Positions 18,080 to 27,935 of a stretch of DNA of 64,000 bases are shown piece after piece. Made by a program: the position numbers and the translations under genes. This DNA is from Pukyongia salina. Lineage in GTDB: Bacteria; Bacteroidota; Bacteroidia; Flavobacteriales; Flavobacteriaceae. Each line of letters begins with the position of its first letter. Position 1 is the stretch's first letter. Below the pieces are notes generated by a model. That model saw only the letters and a program-made list of their open reading frames with translations. It had not been told where the DNA came from and searched no databases. The stretch is taken from contig NZ_CP027062.1 of NCBI RefSeq assembly GCF_002966125.1, positions 1,984,001-2,048,000 of the forward strand, written 5' to 3'.

Positions 18080-18676
18080 ATGAAATCTATATACACATTA
18101 CTCACAATATTTACATTTTTAGCGGTTCTTGGATCGTGTAAGGACGATAAGCAGCAGGACAATCCGGAAGGTGACCAATCCACTACGGAGAAGGTGTCCT
18201 CTAAAGGCCCAACAGAAGAATCTAAGGCGCGTTCAAACAGTGTAATGGCCAGAGTAATGAGCACGTCCGATAGTAAGACATTCGCCAGTTACATTGTGAC
18301 GTCCGAACTATCCGGAAAATTGCTTTCAGAAAAAGGGCCGTTCACAGTATTGGCTCCATCAGAAGCAGCTATCAAGTCCATGGACGAAGAGTTCTTGAAA
18401 AGTCTTCCACGTTCAGAAAATAAACCCCGGCTTATTCGTCTGGTACAGGATCATATTATAGAGGGAGATCACAATACCGTGTCTCTAATGCAGAGTCTAA
18501 AACTTGGTCCTGTGACCCTTACCACTCTTTCGGGTGAACAATTGAAGGTAAGTAGCAACGAAAACGACATCCTGATAACAGATAGTAAAGGAAAGGTTGC
18601 TAAAATTGGAAAGAGTGATATCCAGGGAACCAATGGAGTATTGCACATAGTGGACAATGTCCTGGGAATGGATTAG
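18080..18676 (+). CDS. fasciclin-domain lipoprotein
   Basis: A 198-residue lipoprotein (MKSIYTLLTIFTFLAVLGSC, lipobox LGSC) with one fasciclin (FAS1) domain over residues 75-197. The domain signatures are visible: TFASYIVTSELSGKL, KGPFTVLAPSEAAI (H1/FTVxAPT motif), VQDHIIEG (the YH-like motif) and a terminal TNGVLHIVDNVL. FAS1 domains mediate adhesion at the cell surface. An earlier ATG at 18032 would spoil the signal peptide. The gene is convergent with murB and overlaps its end by 4 bp. Confidence 0.88.
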   Translation: MKSIYTLLTIFTFLAVLGSCKDDKQQDNPEGDQSTTEKVSSKGPTEESKARSNSVMARVMSTSDSKTFASYIVTSELSGKLLSEKGPFTVLAPSEAAIKSMDEEFLKSLPRSENKPRLIRLVQDHIIEGDHNTVSLMQSLKLGPVTLTTLSGEQLKVSSNENDILITDSKGKVAKIGKSDIQGTNGVLHIVDNVLGMD

Positions 18677-19686
18677 AACACGTTCACTTCGGGTTCTATA
18701 TAGATGCCGAATAATTCTTTTATTTCTTTCTGAATCTTTAGCGCCAGTTCCCAGATCTCGGCACCGGTAGCATTTCCGTGATTTACCAATACAAGCGCCT
18801 GGTGTTCGTGGATCCCGGCATCCCCAAATCGTTTTCCCTTAAAGCCTGCCTTGTCTATTAGCCAACCGGCAGGAATTTTGAATTCGGTTGCCGAAACTTC
18901 GTAAAACGGCGCATCCGGATGATTGTTTCTGAAACGTTTAAAATCTTCGGAAGAAAGTACGGGATTCTTAAAAAAACTACCACTATTTCCTAAGATGTTA
19001 GGATCGGGTAATTTCGATCTGCGAATCGCGATCACTGCCTCCGAAATATCTCTTATGGTTGGTTGTGTGATATTTCTTTGTGCCAAAACATCGCCGATCG
19101 CACCGTAGCTTATATTAAGCTTGTGGTCTTTTTTGGTGAGTTTCAAAGTAACCGAGGTAATGATATATTGGTCTTTCGCCTCGTTCTTAAAGATCGAATT
19201 GCGATACCCGAATTTACATGCCTTCTTATCAAATATCACTTCCTTGCCAGTAGCTAATTCCAAGGCTGTACACTGCACGAACACATCCTCCAGCTCCACT
19301 CCGTATGCACCTATGTTCTGAATTGGGGCAGTTCCCGTATTTCCCGGGATGAGAGAAAGATTTTCAATACCGCCAAAGTCATTTTCAATACTATACATTA
19401 CCAGCTCGTGCCAGTTTTCTCCGGCCATGACTTTCAGTAGAACATCCGATTCAGTTTCAGAAATAACATCTATACCCTTTAGGTTGATGTGTATCACCAG
19501 TTTTTCAAGGGGTCCGGTAAGTAACATATTACTTCCTCCACCCAGGATAAAAAGCTCCTCCTTGTCGTATTGGTTAATAATAGTCCTGAGATCTTCAACA
19601 GAGTCCACCGAAATAAACGCACTCGCATTCACATCAATACCAAAAGTATTGTAAGCGCGCAGCGATTTGTTCTTTTCGATCTGCAT
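18673..19686 (-). CDS. murB: UDP-N-acetylenolpyruvoylglucosamine reductase
   Basis: MurB uses NADPH and FAD to make UDP-MurNAc for peptidoglycan. The 337-residue protein shows the FAD-binding ELFILGGGSNMLLT, LSLIPGNTGTAPIQNIGAYG, the catalytic segment LGNSGSFFKNPV with the active-site serine, and the glutamate near the C-terminus (IYIEPEVNVF). The long type I-like form fits. Its ATG overlaps the aminotransferase stop by one base (TAATG), so the two genes are coupled. Confidence 0.95.
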   Translation of the reverse strand: MQIEKNKSLRAYNTFGIDVNASAFISVDSVEDLRTIINQYDKEELFILGGGSNMLLTGPLEKLVIHINLKGIDVISETESDVLLKVMAGENWHELVMYSIENDFGGIENLSLIPGNTGTAPIQNIGAYGVELEDVFVQCTALELATGKEVIFDKKACKFGYRNSIFKNEAKDQYIITSVTLKLTKKDHKLNISYGAIGDVLAQRNITQPTIRDISEAVIAIRRSKLPDPNILGNSGSFFKNPVLSSEDFKRFRNNHPDAPFYEVSATEFKIPAGWLIDKAGFKGKRFGDAGIHEHQALVLVNHGNATGAEIWELALKIQKEIKELFGIYIEPEVNVF

Positions 19687-20876
19687 TAGCCGGGGTATTG
19701 TTCAAGGGCAGCCTTTAATATTTTTACGGCTTTGATAAGGCTTTCTTTGCGAAGAACATATGCGATCCGGATCTGGTTCTTTCCAACACCCTCTGTAGAG
19801 TAAAATCCGGCAGCAGGCGCCACCATTACGGTTTCTCCATCCACGTCGAAGGATTCCAGCAGCCATTGAGCAAAGTCGTCACTGTTCTCTATTGGCAGTT
19901 CCGCGATACAATAAAACGCTCCTTTAGGGTAGCCAACTTTTACTCCGGGTATTCCTTTCAATAGGTTTATAAGGGTATCCCTTCTGTCTTTATATTCGGC
20001 TATCACCTCGTCGAAGTATTGCTGTGGGGTATTGAGAGCCGCTTCGCTGGCGATCTGTGCGAAGGTTGGCGGACTCAATCTCGCCTGAGCAAATTTAAGG
20101 GCTGTATGGATCACTTCTTTGTTTTTCGATACGAGGCAACCAATTCTGGCGCCACACATACTATAACGTTTGGAAACAGAATCCACAAGGATCCCATAGT
20201 TTTCCATCCCTTCCTCTTCCAGGATAGAATAATGCTTTAACCCATCGTACACAAACTCACGATATACCTCGTCTGCCACCAGAAACAGATCGTGTTTCTT
20301 TACAATAGTGGCAAGTTTATGGATTTCTTCCTTCGAATATAAATATCCCGTAGGATTACCCGGGTTGCATATAAGGATAGCCTTGGTCCTGGGGGTGATC
20401 AGTTTTTCAAATTCGGCGATAGGAGGTAAGGCAAAATTGTTCTCAATTTTGGATATTACCGGTACTATCTTCACCCCTGAAGCCAGGGCAAAGCCATTGT
20501 AATTGGCGTAGAATGGTTCCGGGATAATGATCTCATCGCCTGCATCGGCAATGGAACCCATGGCGAAGAGTAAGGCCTCACTGCCGCCTGTTGTAACTAT
20601 GATATCTTTTGCCTCAACCATGATATTCTTACTGTGGTAGTATCTGGCAATTTTTTCCCGATATTCCTCAGAGCCTTCCGAACGTGAATATGCTAGTATT
20701 TCAAGGGCGTGATTGGCAACTGCATCCATCACTGCCACGGGAGTTTTTATATCGGGCTGTCCTATATTGAGATGGTAAACCGTTTTGTTCGCCTTATAAG
20801 CTTTTTCGGCATAGGGAACCAATTTTCTTATTGGGGATTCGGGCATCGATCGGCCCTTTTCTGAGACTATAGGCAT
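19686..20876 (-). CDS. pyridoxal phosphate-dependent class I aminotransferase
   Basis: A 396-residue fold-type I aminotransferase of the aspartate/aromatic group. Visible features: HLNIGQPDIKTP near the N-terminus, TTGGSEALLFAMGS (phosphate contact), LICNPGNPTGYL (cofactor Asn), VADEVYREFVYDG (Asp and Tyr), VDSVSKRYSMCGARIGCL with the Schiff-base Lys, and the substrate-binding Arg in NQIRIAYVL. The donor specificity is not certain; aspartate or alanine/valine types are possible. The ATG at 20876 (MPIVSEKG) is preferred over a TTG seven codons upstream. Confidence 0.88.
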   Translation of the reverse strand: MPIVSEKGRSMPESPIRKLVPYAEKAYKANKTVYHLNIGQPDIKTPVAVMDAVANHALEILAYSRSEGSEEYREKIARYYHSKNIMVEAKDIIVTTGGSEALLFAMGSIADAGDEIIIPEPFYANYNGFALASGVKIVPVISKIENNFALPPIAEFEKLITPRTKAILICNPGNPTGYLYSKEEIHKLATIVKKHDLFLVADEVYREFVYDGLKHYSILEEEGMENYGILVDSVSKRYSMCGARIGCLVSKNKEVIHTALKFAQARLSPPTFAQIASEAALNTPQQYFDEVIAEYKDRRDTLINLLKGIPGVKVGYPKGAFYCIAELPIENSDDFAQWLLESFDVDGETVMVAPAAGFYSTEGVGKNQIRIAYVLRKESLIKAVKILKAALEQYPG

Positions 20877-20940
20877 ATGGCATATCTTATGGAGCAAAGT
20901 TGCGAAATATATTTTATAAATCCATGGTGAAAGCTAAGGC

Positions 20941-20988
20941 GTTCGCTAATTTTTCCATATCTTCAATACGATGGAAAAATTAGCGAAC
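20941..20988. repeat. 18-bp perfect inverted repeat spanning a start codon
   Basis: The 18-base arms at 20941-20958 and 20971-20988 are exact reverse complements (3' arm ATGGAAAAATTAGCGAAC), separated by a 12-base spacer. The 3' arm is the first six codons of the protease gene; in RNA its AUG would pair with the 5' arm. The reverse strand also carries ATG GAA AAA TTA GCG AAC, opening a 14-codon frame that ends at 20914. Confidence 0.85.
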
Positions 20989-22326
20989 TCTACTCGTTCC
21001 TTCCTTCTTTCAGTATTCGCCCTACTTGTCTTTATACTGGGGAATGCACAGAGCCATTTTACTTTTCCTGAGGCAATATCCAGAGATAAGATTCCCTTCG
21101 AATTAGTGAACAACCTAGTCATCATCCCGGTTGAGATAAATGGAACCCGATTGTCATTTCTTTTAGATACCGGGGTTAGTTCCACTTTGTTGTTCTCCGT
21201 TGAAGAGCTGGACTCTATTCAGCTGAATAATGCCTCGCCGGTAAAACTACGCGGCCTGGGGGAGGGCGGTACCATAGACGCCATTCTAAGCAATAATAAC
21301 ACTGTTAGGGTGGGTAAGGCTGTAGATAAACAGCACAGGATCTACATGGTACTGGATAAAAAGATCAATTTTTCCACTCGAATGGGAGTGCCTATTCACG
21401 GCATCATAGGGTTTGATCTGTTCAAGGATTTTGTAGTAAAAACAGATTATTCGTCTAAGCGGGTCACTCTTTATAAACCCGATAAATACCGCAAAAGGAG
21501 ATGTAAAGGATGTAGTGATTTTAAGCTGCGGTTTCATAATAAGAAGCCTTATATGGCGGTTACCGTAGAATCTCGAACACAACAAATAGAGTCATTGGTA
21601 TTGATCGATACCGGTTCGAGTGATGGTCTATGGCTTTTCGACGAGTACGATTTTATTATAAACAACCCCAGAAATTACTTTAATGATTTCCTGGGACTTG
21701 GGCTAAGTGGAAATATATTCGGAAAGAGATCCAAGATAAAGGGACTGGGGCTTAACTCGTTTCGGTTGGAGGGTGTAACAACTTCATTTCCCGACACGAA
21801 TACTGTAAGAAACATACGATCCATTCCCGAACGAAAAGGGACTTTAGGTAGTGAGGTGCTCAGGCGATTTACGGTGATCATGGATTATCGAAATCAAACC
21901 ATGACGCTAAAGAAAAATAAATACTTCGATGAACCCTTTTACTATAATATGGCTGGCTTAACCCTGGAACATGACGGGCTTATCCCGGTAAGAGAAGTGG
22001 ATTATTTTAAAATAGACCCTGTCACGATGACTACTAAAAAGAGGGAAGCATCTGCTATCTTCGATGTGTATAAGTCGCCCACCTTGCAATTCTTTCTGGC
22101 ACCTAAATTTGTAGTTGTTGAAGTACGGGAAGGGTCCCCGGCTGCATTGGCAGGTATTCAGAAAGGTGATGAGGTACTGTCTATTAACGGGAAAGCGTGC
22201 TACAAGTACAAATTGTATGAAATCATCAACCTGTTCTCATCGAAGGCCGGCAGGACGATCTATATGGAAATAACGAGGAATGGGGTAAACCAGAAGAAAA
22301 AATTTATCCTACGAGAAGTATTGTAA
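20971..22326 (+). CDS. retropepsin-like aspartic protease with C-terminal PDZ domain
   Basis: A 451-residue exported protein: signal peptide (residues 8-27, ending NAQS), a first aspartyl protease half with FLLDTGVSSTLLFS (Asp66), a second half with LIDTGSSDGLWLF (Asp213), and a C-terminal PDZ domain (about 375-445, VREGSPAALAGIQKGDEVLS). The paired DTG motifs indicate a pseudo-dimeric periplasmic protease; substrates are unknown. The start must be 20971, because no other start codon precedes the signal peptide, and this ATG lies in a perfect inverted repeat that may restrict translation. Confidence 0.88.
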   Translation: MEKLANSTRSFLLSVFALLVFILGNAQSHFTFPEAISRDKIPFELVNNLVIIPVEINGTRLSFLLDTGVSSTLLFSVEELDSIQLNNASPVKLRGLGEGGTIDAILSNNNTVRVGKAVDKQHRIYMVLDKKINFSTRMGVPIHGIIGFDLFKDFVVKTDYSSKRVTLYKPDKYRKRRCKGCSDFKLRFHNKKPYMAVTVESRTQQIESLVLIDTGSSDGLWLFDEYDFIINNPRNYFNDFLGLGLSGNIFGKRSKIKGLGLNSFRLEGVTTSFPDTNTVRNIRSIPERKGTLGSEVLRRFTVIMDYRNQTMTLKKNKYFDEPFYYNMAGLTLEHDGLIPVREVDYFKIDPVTMTTKKREASAIFDVYKSPTLQFFLAPKFVVVEVREGSPAALAGIQKGDEVLSINGKACYKYKLYEIINLFSSKAGRTIYMEITRNGVNQKKKFILREVL

Positions 22327-22327
22327 T

Positions 22328-22360
22328 AAAAAAACCCCCGGCATCGCGAGGGTTTTTTTA
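22328..22360. terminator. bidirectional terminator between convergent genes
   Basis: A-tract plus ACCCCC / GAGGGT hairpin with T-tract on both strands, placed between the protease gene end (22326) and the DUF1573 gene end (22375). Confidence 0.75.
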
Positions 22361-22374
22361 TATGATAATTACAA

Positions 22375-22770
22375 TTATTTCGTCTTTTCAAGGACACTTT
22401 TGCCCTCGGCTAAAACTTCTCCTTTTATTTTAAGCGCTTTAATAGGTTCATCTGCGTTAGAATAAACAGTTACTGTTTTACGGATCGGTCCTACGCGATT
22501 AGTATCATATTTAACCTGAATGATACTGGAAGCGCCAGGAGCCACAGGCCCGTCTGGTTTTTTTGGTACTGTACATCCGCAACTGGACTTCACATCACTG
22601 ATAATTAGCGGTTTATCTCCGGTGTTGGTAAATTCGAATGCACGAACACCGTCACTTCCTTTGGCGATCTGACCAAAGTCTATGGTGTCTGTTTTAAAAC
22701 TAATTTTGGCCTGCGCCTGAACAGTGTGTCCAATTAATGCGATAAGCACTATAAGTACTAGTCTTTTCAT
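22375..22770 (-). CDS. secreted DUF1573 protein
   Basis: A 131-residue protein with a signal peptide (MKRLVLIVLIALIGHTVQAQA) and one DUF1573 domain: IDFGQIAKGSDGVRAFEFTN, LIISDVKSSCGCTVP (the conserved SCGCT), and IIQVKYDTNRVGPIRKTVTV. This Ig-like ASH/PapD-related domain is common in Bacteroidota periplasmic proteins; its function is not known. The ATG at 22770 is chosen because it starts the signal peptide; the longer frame up to 22824 is unlikely. Confidence 0.9.
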   Translation of the reverse strand: MKRLVLIVLIALIGHTVQAQAKISFKTDTIDFGQIAKGSDGVRAFEFTNTGDKPLIISDVKSSCGCTVPKKPDGPVAPGASSIIQVKYDTNRVGPIRKTVTVYSNADEPIKALKIKGEVLAEGKSVLEKTK

Positions 22771-22898
22771 GATTTCTTTAAATTTAAGGTATGCTAATGT
22801 AGCTATCTTTTTGGCAACCTGCAAAATAAGTTATTCACTTTCATAATACTGCAGATATACCTACTTTTGCTTACTTATTCCAAAAATCAGACCAAACT

Positions 22899-25529
22899 AT
22901 GGGTTTAGCGGCGAAATATAGTGCTGAAAGCGTTGAGAACAAGTGGTATAGCTACTGGATGGAACATGGCTATTTTCATTCCGAAGTGGACGAAAGAGAG
23001 CCTTATACCATCGTTATTCCTCCTCCCAACGTAACGGGAGTACTTCATATGGGCCATATGCTCAACAATACCCTACAGGATGTGTTGATAAGGAGAGCAC
23101 GTCTGCGTGGCTATAATGCCCTATGGGTGCCGGGAACAGACCACGCTTCCATTGCTACCGAAGCCAAGGTAGTGGATAAACTCAAAAAAGAAGGCATCGA
23201 AAAACACGATATCTCCCGAGAAGAGTTTATAGATCATGCCTGGGAGTGGACACACAAACATGGTGGGATCATTCTGGAACAACTGAAGAAATTAGGTGCT
23301 TCCTGCGATTGGGATCGTACTAAATTCACCATGGATGACGATCTATCGGAGTCTGTGATCAAAGTATTTGTGGATCTATACAAAAAAGGGAAAATCTATC
23401 GCGGATACCGTATGGTAAACTGGGATCCGGAAGCGAAGACAACCCTCTCAGACGAAGAGGTGTTTTATGAAGAAAAACAGGGTAATCTATATCATCTAAA
23501 ATATCAGATAGAGGGCAGTAACGATTTTTTGATCATTGCAACCACCAGACCTGAAACAATCTTAGGTGATACCGCAATTTGCATCAATCCGGAGGATGAG
23601 CGTTATACTCATTTGAAAGGAAAAAAAGCAATTGTGCCTATCTGTAATCGTGTGATCCCCATCATTGAAGACGACTATGTTACCATGGAGTTTGGTACCG
23701 GATGCCTGAAAGTAACACCCGCACATGATGAAAACGACAAGATCCTGGGCGATAAACACAATCTGGAAGTAATCGACATCTTCCATGACGATGCAACCTT
23801 AAATAGTTTCGGCCTGCATTACGAAGGCATGGATCGTTTTGAAGCCAGAAAGGAGATCGTTAAAGAATTGAAGCGAATGGATGTGGTCGATAAGATCGAA
23901 CAACATACCAACAAGGTAGGAACCAGTGAACGCACCGGGGCCGTGATCGAACCTAAACTTAGCGATCAATGGTTTTTGAAAATGAAAGAACTTGCACAAC
24001 CCGCACTGGATGCCGTGCTGCAGAAAGATGTCAATCTCGTTCCGGAAAAATTTGTAAATACTTACCGCCACTGGATGGAGAATGTTCGCGATTGGAATAT
24101 ATCTCGTCAACTCTGGTGGGGGCACCAGATACCGGCATATTATTATGGCGAGGGCAAAGACGACTTTGTCGTGGCAGAATCCAAGGAAGAGGCATTGGTA
24201 TTGGCTCGTGAAAAAAGCGGTGATTCCCAGTTAAAAGCTGCAGATCTCACTCAGGATCCCGATGTGCTGGATACCTGGTTCTCTTCATGGCTATGGCCAA
24301 TGTCTGTTTTCAATGGTATTCTCGATCCCGATAATAAGGAAATTAAGTACTACTATCCCACTAATGACCTGGTAACAGCCCCCGAGATCCTATTCTTCTG
24401 GGTAGCTCGAATGATAATAGCCGGCTTCGAATATCGTGGCGAAAAACCCTTTGAAAACGTTTATTTAACGGGTATTGTTCGGGATAAACAACGCAGGAAA
24501 ATGAGTAAATCCCTGGGTAATTCGCCAGACCCCATAGCGTTAATGCAAGAATATGGAGCCGATGGTGTAAGAGTAGGGATGTTACTTAGTTCGCCAGCCG
24601 GAAACGACCTTATGTTCGATGTAGACCTCTGTAAACAGGGGAGTGGTTTTGTGAATAAGATATGGAATGCGTACCGACTTATAGATGGCTGGGAAGTTGC
24701 TGAAGATAAACAACCTTCCGAAGCTGCTACTATGGCAATTAACTGGTATAAGCATAAATTCAATAAGACGCTGGTAGAGATCGAAGATCACTTCGGTAAA
24801 TATCGCATTAGTGATGCCCTTATGGCCACTTACAAACTGGTTTGGGACGATTTCTGTTCCTGGCTGCTGGAAATGGTGAAACCGGCCTACGGGGAACCTA
24901 TAGACGGTACTACTTATAATGGAATTATTGAGATACTGGAAGATAACCTTAAAATTTTGCATCCCTTTGTTCCTTTTGTTTCTGAAGAGATCTGGCAACA
25001 CCTTAAAGAGCGAACTTCTAAAGAGGCGCTTATCATATCCCAATGGCCTGAAGCAGGTGATTTTGATGCTAAAACAATACGAGATTTCGAATTTGCTTCT
25101 GAAGTGATCTCAGGTATTCGAACCATCCGAAAGGAAAAGAACATTTCGTTCAAGGAACAAATAAGTCTCTCGGTGATCAATAATGAGAAATCTTCAGAAA
25201 GCTTCGACCCGGTAATTGTGAAGCTAGGAAATCTCTCTCAACTCAACTACGTATCCCAAGCAATGGAAGGAGCACTTACCTTCAGGGTTAAGTCGAACGA
25301 GTATTTTGTTCCGGTGGCCGGCGCTATAAACGTGGAAGAGGAAATAGCCAAGATCCAGGAAGAATTAAATTACACGGAAGGCTTTCTTAAAAGTGTTCAG
25401 AAAAAATTAAGTAACGACAGATTTGTAAATAACGCACCGGAGCAGGTAGTGAATATGGAGCGTAACAAAGAGGCCGATGCCCTGGCTAAAATCGAAACCT
25501 TAAAGGCCAGCCTCGCAAGCCTGAAATAA
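22899..25529 (+). CDS. valS: valyl-tRNA synthetase
   Basis: The 876-residue enzyme charges tRNA-Val. Class I signatures are clear: [15 protein letters not shown] (HIGH motif, about residues 45-58) and [11 protein letters not shown] (KMSKS, about residue 533). The editing (CP1) domain has [14 protein letters not shown], and the anticodon-binding helical domain is followed by a C-terminal coiled coil ([20 protein letters not shown]) that is typical for ValRS. It ends one base before the convergent ACBP gene. Confidence 0.98.
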   Translation: MGLAAKYSAESVENKWYSYWMEHGYFHSEVDEREPYTIVIPPPNVTGVLHMGHMLNNTLQDVLIRRARLRGYNALWVPGTDHASIATEAKVVDKLKKEGIEKHDISREEFIDHAWEWTHKHGGIILEQLKKLGASCDWDRTKFTMDDDLSESVIKVFVDLYKKGKIYRGYRMVNWDPEAKTTLSDEEVFYEEKQGNLYHLKYQIEGSNDFLIIATTRPETILGDTAICINPEDERYTHLKGKKAIVPICNRVIPIIEDDYVTMEFGTGCLKVTPAHDENDKILGDKHNLEVIDIFHDDATLNSFGLHYEGMDRFEARKEIVKELKRMDVVDKIEQHTNKVGTSERTGAVIEPKLSDQWFLKMKELAQPALDAVLQKDVNLVPEKFVNTYRHWMENVRDWNISRQLWWGHQIPAYYYGEGKDDFVVAESKEEALVLAREKSGDSQLKAADLTQDPDVLDTWFSSWLWPMSVFNGILDPDNKEIKYYYPTNDLVTAPEILFFWVARMIIAGFEYRGEKPFENVYLTGIVRDKQRRKMSKSLGNSPDPIALMQEYGADGVRVGMLLSSPAGNDLMFDVDLCKQGSGFVNKIWNAYRLIDGWEVAEDKQPSEAATMAINWYKHKFNKTLVEIEDHFGKYRISDALMATYKLVWDDFCSWLLEMVKPAYGEPIDGTTYNGIIEILEDNLKILHPFVPFVSEEIWQHLKERTSKEALIISQWPEAGDFDAKTIRDFEFASEVISGIRTIRKEKNISFKEQISLSVINNEKSSESFDPVIVKLGNLSQLNYVSQAMEGALTFRVKSNEYFVPVAGAINVEEEIAKIQEELNYTEGFLKSVQKKLSNDRFVNNAPEQVVNMERNKEADALAKIETLKASLASLK

Positions 25530-25796
25530 TTATTTTCTGTAAATAAAATATTGCTTTACCGTATCGATGTACAGTTCCTTGGCCTCATCAACGGTAAGGT
25601 GCTGTGTCTGAAAAAGCGCATTGGTCTTGAAAGCGTTTATTAAAGGCTTCTTGCCGCTGGGCCTGTCTTCATCGTTTGTGGCTCGCTTATAATAGGCGTA
25701 TAAGCGCAGCAGTACATCGGCCGGAAATGGTTCGGTATGGTTGTTTATGCTGTCCACCGCCTTCTGAAATTCGATATCCAGGTCTGTACGTGTCAT
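25530..25796 (-). CDS. acyl-CoA-binding protein
   Basis: An 88-residue ACBP-fold protein. It binds long-chain acyl-CoA in the cytosol. Conserved residues are visible: FQKAVDSINNH near the start, LLRLYAYYKRATNDED (the LYxxYKQAT motif) and the C-terminal ELYIDTVKQYF. It lies 2 bp after the psd stop... in transcript order psd is upstream, so it belongs to the phospholipid gene cluster cdsA-psd-ACBP, which fits a role in lipid metabolism. Confidence 0.92.
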   Translation of the reverse strand: MTRTDLDIEFQKAVDSINNHTEPFPADVLLRLYAYYKRATNDEDRPSGKKPLINAFKTNALFQTQHLTVDEAKELYIDTVKQYFIYRK

Positions 25797-25798
25797 TA

Positions 25799-26449
25799 CT
25801 ATTTTGAGGCCAAAACGGTTATTCCTCCTTTTACTATCTCGTTTAATTCTACGTCTACTTTTACATCGAGTGGAAGAAAAACATCCACTCTGGAGCCAAA
25901 TTTTATAAAGCCACTATCAGACGCCTGTTCAACCTGCTGTCCGCTCTCTGCGTAATTAACAATACGTCGCGCCATGGCCCCGGCAATTTGCCTGTGTAAT
26001 ACATCTCCAAATTCTTCCGAATGCACTACTACTGTAGTTCGTTCATTTTCCTCACTGGATTTAGGATGCCAGGCCACCAGGTATTTCCCGGGATGATATT
26101 TACTATATACCACCTTTCCACCTACCGGATAACGGGTAACATGTACGTTTATTGGCGACATGAACACAGATATCTGTAATCGTTTTTCGTTGTAGTATTC
26201 CTTCTCGAAGACTTCTTCAATAACCACTACTTTTCCATCAACCGGCGACAGTACCGTTTTATCATTCAAGGTAAAGTGTCGATTCGGATTCCTGAAGAAC
26301 TGTAAGATGAGGATGAGCAGCACAACCAAAATAGCAATTAAACTATATTTCCAGACTGTGTTCTCAATATACAAGTGAGCCGCTAAACTCAAGGAGATAC
26401 ACAGTGCGAGTGCAATGAGAATGATCTTATTTCCTTCCTTATGAAACAT
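25799..26449 (-). CDS. psd: phosphatidylserine decarboxylase family protein
   Basis: A 216-residue short-form phosphatidylserine decarboxylase, which makes phosphatidylethanolamine. Two membrane helices lie at the N-terminus (IILIALALCISLSLAAHLYI and the next). The family blocks follow: VLSPVDGKVVVIEEV, ISVFMSPINVHVTRYP, and GFIKFGSRVDVFLP, in which the Gly-Ser is the self-cleavage site that produces the pyruvoyl group. It overlaps cdsA by 11 bp and precedes the ACBP gene. Confidence 0.93.
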   Translation of the reverse strand: MFHKEGNKIILIALALCISLSLAAHLYIENTVWKYSLIAILVVLLILILQFFRNPNRHFTLNDKTVLSPVDGKVVVIEEVFEKEYYNEKRLQISVFMSPINVHVTRYPVGGKVVYSKYHPGKYLVAWHPKSSEENERTTVVVHSEEFGDVLHRQIAGAMARRIVNYAESGQQVEQASDSGFIKFGSRVDVFLPLDVKVDVELNEIVKGGITVLASK

Positions 26450-27242
26450 ATTCAGAAATTTCTATAAAAGCATAAATAAACGGACCGGCATAGATAATAC
26501 TATCTAACCTGTCGTATAAACCACCATGACCCGGCATGAGAATACCGCTGTCTTTCACCCCGGCCTGTCGTTTAAACTTGGACTGTATGAGGTCACCTAT
26601 AGTACCAAAGATCGACGCGATAAACGCCATGAATATCCACATCCATAATGGATAATAATCCAGATAATTAAAGATAATGAATCCTGCTAAAATAGATCCG
26701 GCAAGCCCTCCAAGAAATCCTTCTTTGGTTTTTTTGGGAGATATCCTCTCAAGTAGTTTCCGCCTACCAAAATTCTTTCCAATGAGGTAAGCAAAACTAT
26801 CATTGCTCCATACCAATATAAATACGCCAACGATCACCTCGGGTTTAAAACTGCCATCCTGCATTGGGATTAGGGTAAGAAAGACAAACCCACTTATAAG
26901 ATAGAAAATCACAGCAATGTATTTCTTCTTTTCAAACATGGGGATCTTGCTGGTCCAGAGTAGGTCCTTAAACAAAAAACCACTTACAAAACAGCACATG
27001 ATTAAGAGCAAAAGAACTGCATTGTCATCGAAGATTCGATAACTAAAAAAATAGAAGAACAATCCCAGAATAAGATAAGCCGCGATGCTCTTTAAGCGGA
27101 TTAGACGAAGAAATTCATTGAGAGTTATTGCGGCGAGTACAAAGAAGAGACCCATAAACCATTCGCGCGATGTGAACATAGAAAAAATGACTATCGAGAT
27201 GTATAACACACCCGATATAGAACGCACGATAAGTTCCTTCAT
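26439..27242 (-). CDS. cdsA: phosphatidate cytidylyltransferase
   Basis: CdsA makes CDP-diacylglycerol, the precursor of membrane phospholipids. The 267-residue protein has about seven membrane helices and the family signature near the C-terminus: SKFKRQAGVKDSGILMPGHG followed by GLYDRLDS. SNDSFAYLIGKNFGRRKL is the other conserved block. It overlaps psd by 11 bp and starts 3 bp after the LUD gene stop, so the cluster LUD-cdsA-psd-ACBP is likely one operon. Confidence 0.95.
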   Translation of the reverse strand: MKELIVRSISGVLYISIVIFSMFTSREWFMGLFFVLAAITLNEFLRLIRLKSIAAYLILGLFFYFFSYRIFDDNAVLLLLIMCCFVSGFLFKDLLWTSKIPMFEKKKYIAVIFYLISGFVFLTLIPMQDGSFKPEVIVGVFILVWSNDSFAYLIGKNFGRRKLLERISPKKTKEGFLGGLAGSILAGFIIFNYLDYYPLWMWIFMAFIASIFGTIGDLIQSKFKRQAGVKDSGILMPGHGGLYDRLDSIIYAGPFIYAFIEISEYVS

Positions 27243-27245
27243 AAA

Positions 27246-27848
27246 TTACAGGTCTTCCAGTAACAGCAAATATAGGTTTTTTGTGCTACTTCCATAACTC
27301 ATGAAGTCCTTTTCTTTGTTCGTTTCGAAGTCCTGAATGGTTGTAATATTGCTCGGGATATGGAGCTTATTGCGGGATTTGATCTTGCGAAGCCCCTCAC
27401 TGATATTTTCTACCAACTGACTAGTTGTTGCAAATATCACGAAGTTGGCGGGCAATTCGTGTAGTTTTTTCTCTTTGATCTGTTTCGAACACAAAAGTAT
27501 AGAACCATTGTTCGCTACCAGCGATTCGCAGTTGGATAAAAAGAAGGTCGCATTGGCCTTTGTGATGAAATTTAAATTGAAACCGTCAAAGCGAGAGGTC
27601 AACATTTCATCCAGACAAAAAACATCCCGCTCGTACCAATCGTTTTCAAGCAGGATATTATCAAATGCTTCCAGGATCTCCTCCATATTTTCACAGTAGA
27701 GGAACTTACCCCCATTGCGATTAAAGTTATAAGTAAATCTTTCGTCGATGGGAAGCGTTTCCTCAGGGTAATATTTACTGTGATCAGAATTTTTTACTTT
27801 GTCTTCTGACTTGCCTTTAGGATTTAAAAGTCTTTTAAATAGACTCAT
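27246..27848 (-). CDS. LUD (lactate utilization, LutC/YkgG-type) domain protein
   Basis: A 200-residue protein with an LUD domain: ANATFFLSNCESLVANNGSI and NFVIFATTSQLVENISEGL match the LutC-like core. The domain normally occurs in lactate oxidation complexes, but stand-alone copies next to ftsH and cdsA are common in flavobacteria and have no proven role. No lutA or lutB partner is nearby, so lactate use should not be inferred. It lies between ftsH and cdsA on the same strand. Confidence 0.8.
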   Translation of the reverse strand: MSLFKRLLNPKGKSEDKVKNSDHSKYYPEETLPIDERFTYNFNRNGGKFLYCENMEEILEAFDNILLENDWYERDVFCLDEMLTSRFDGFNLNFITKANATFFLSNCESLVANNGSILLCSKQIKEKKLHELPANFVIFATTSQLVENISEGLRKIKSRNKLHIPSNITTIQDFETNKEKDFMSYGSSTKNLYLLLLEDL

Positions 27849-27935
27849 TACAGGGTGTTGAGGAGTTGATTTAATACACTTAACCTCAAATATATAAAAT
27901 CTATACTGAAGTTATGTTAGAGTAAATCTAAACTT

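Noticed and set aside
20946-21185. A 79-residue frame antisense to the protease gene
   Set aside because: No recognisable features, and it covers a clear signal peptide and protease motif on the other strand.
27246-27848. Lactate utilisation function for the LUD protein
   Set aside because: No lutA or lutB partner is present and the gene sits in a phospholipid/ftsH setting.
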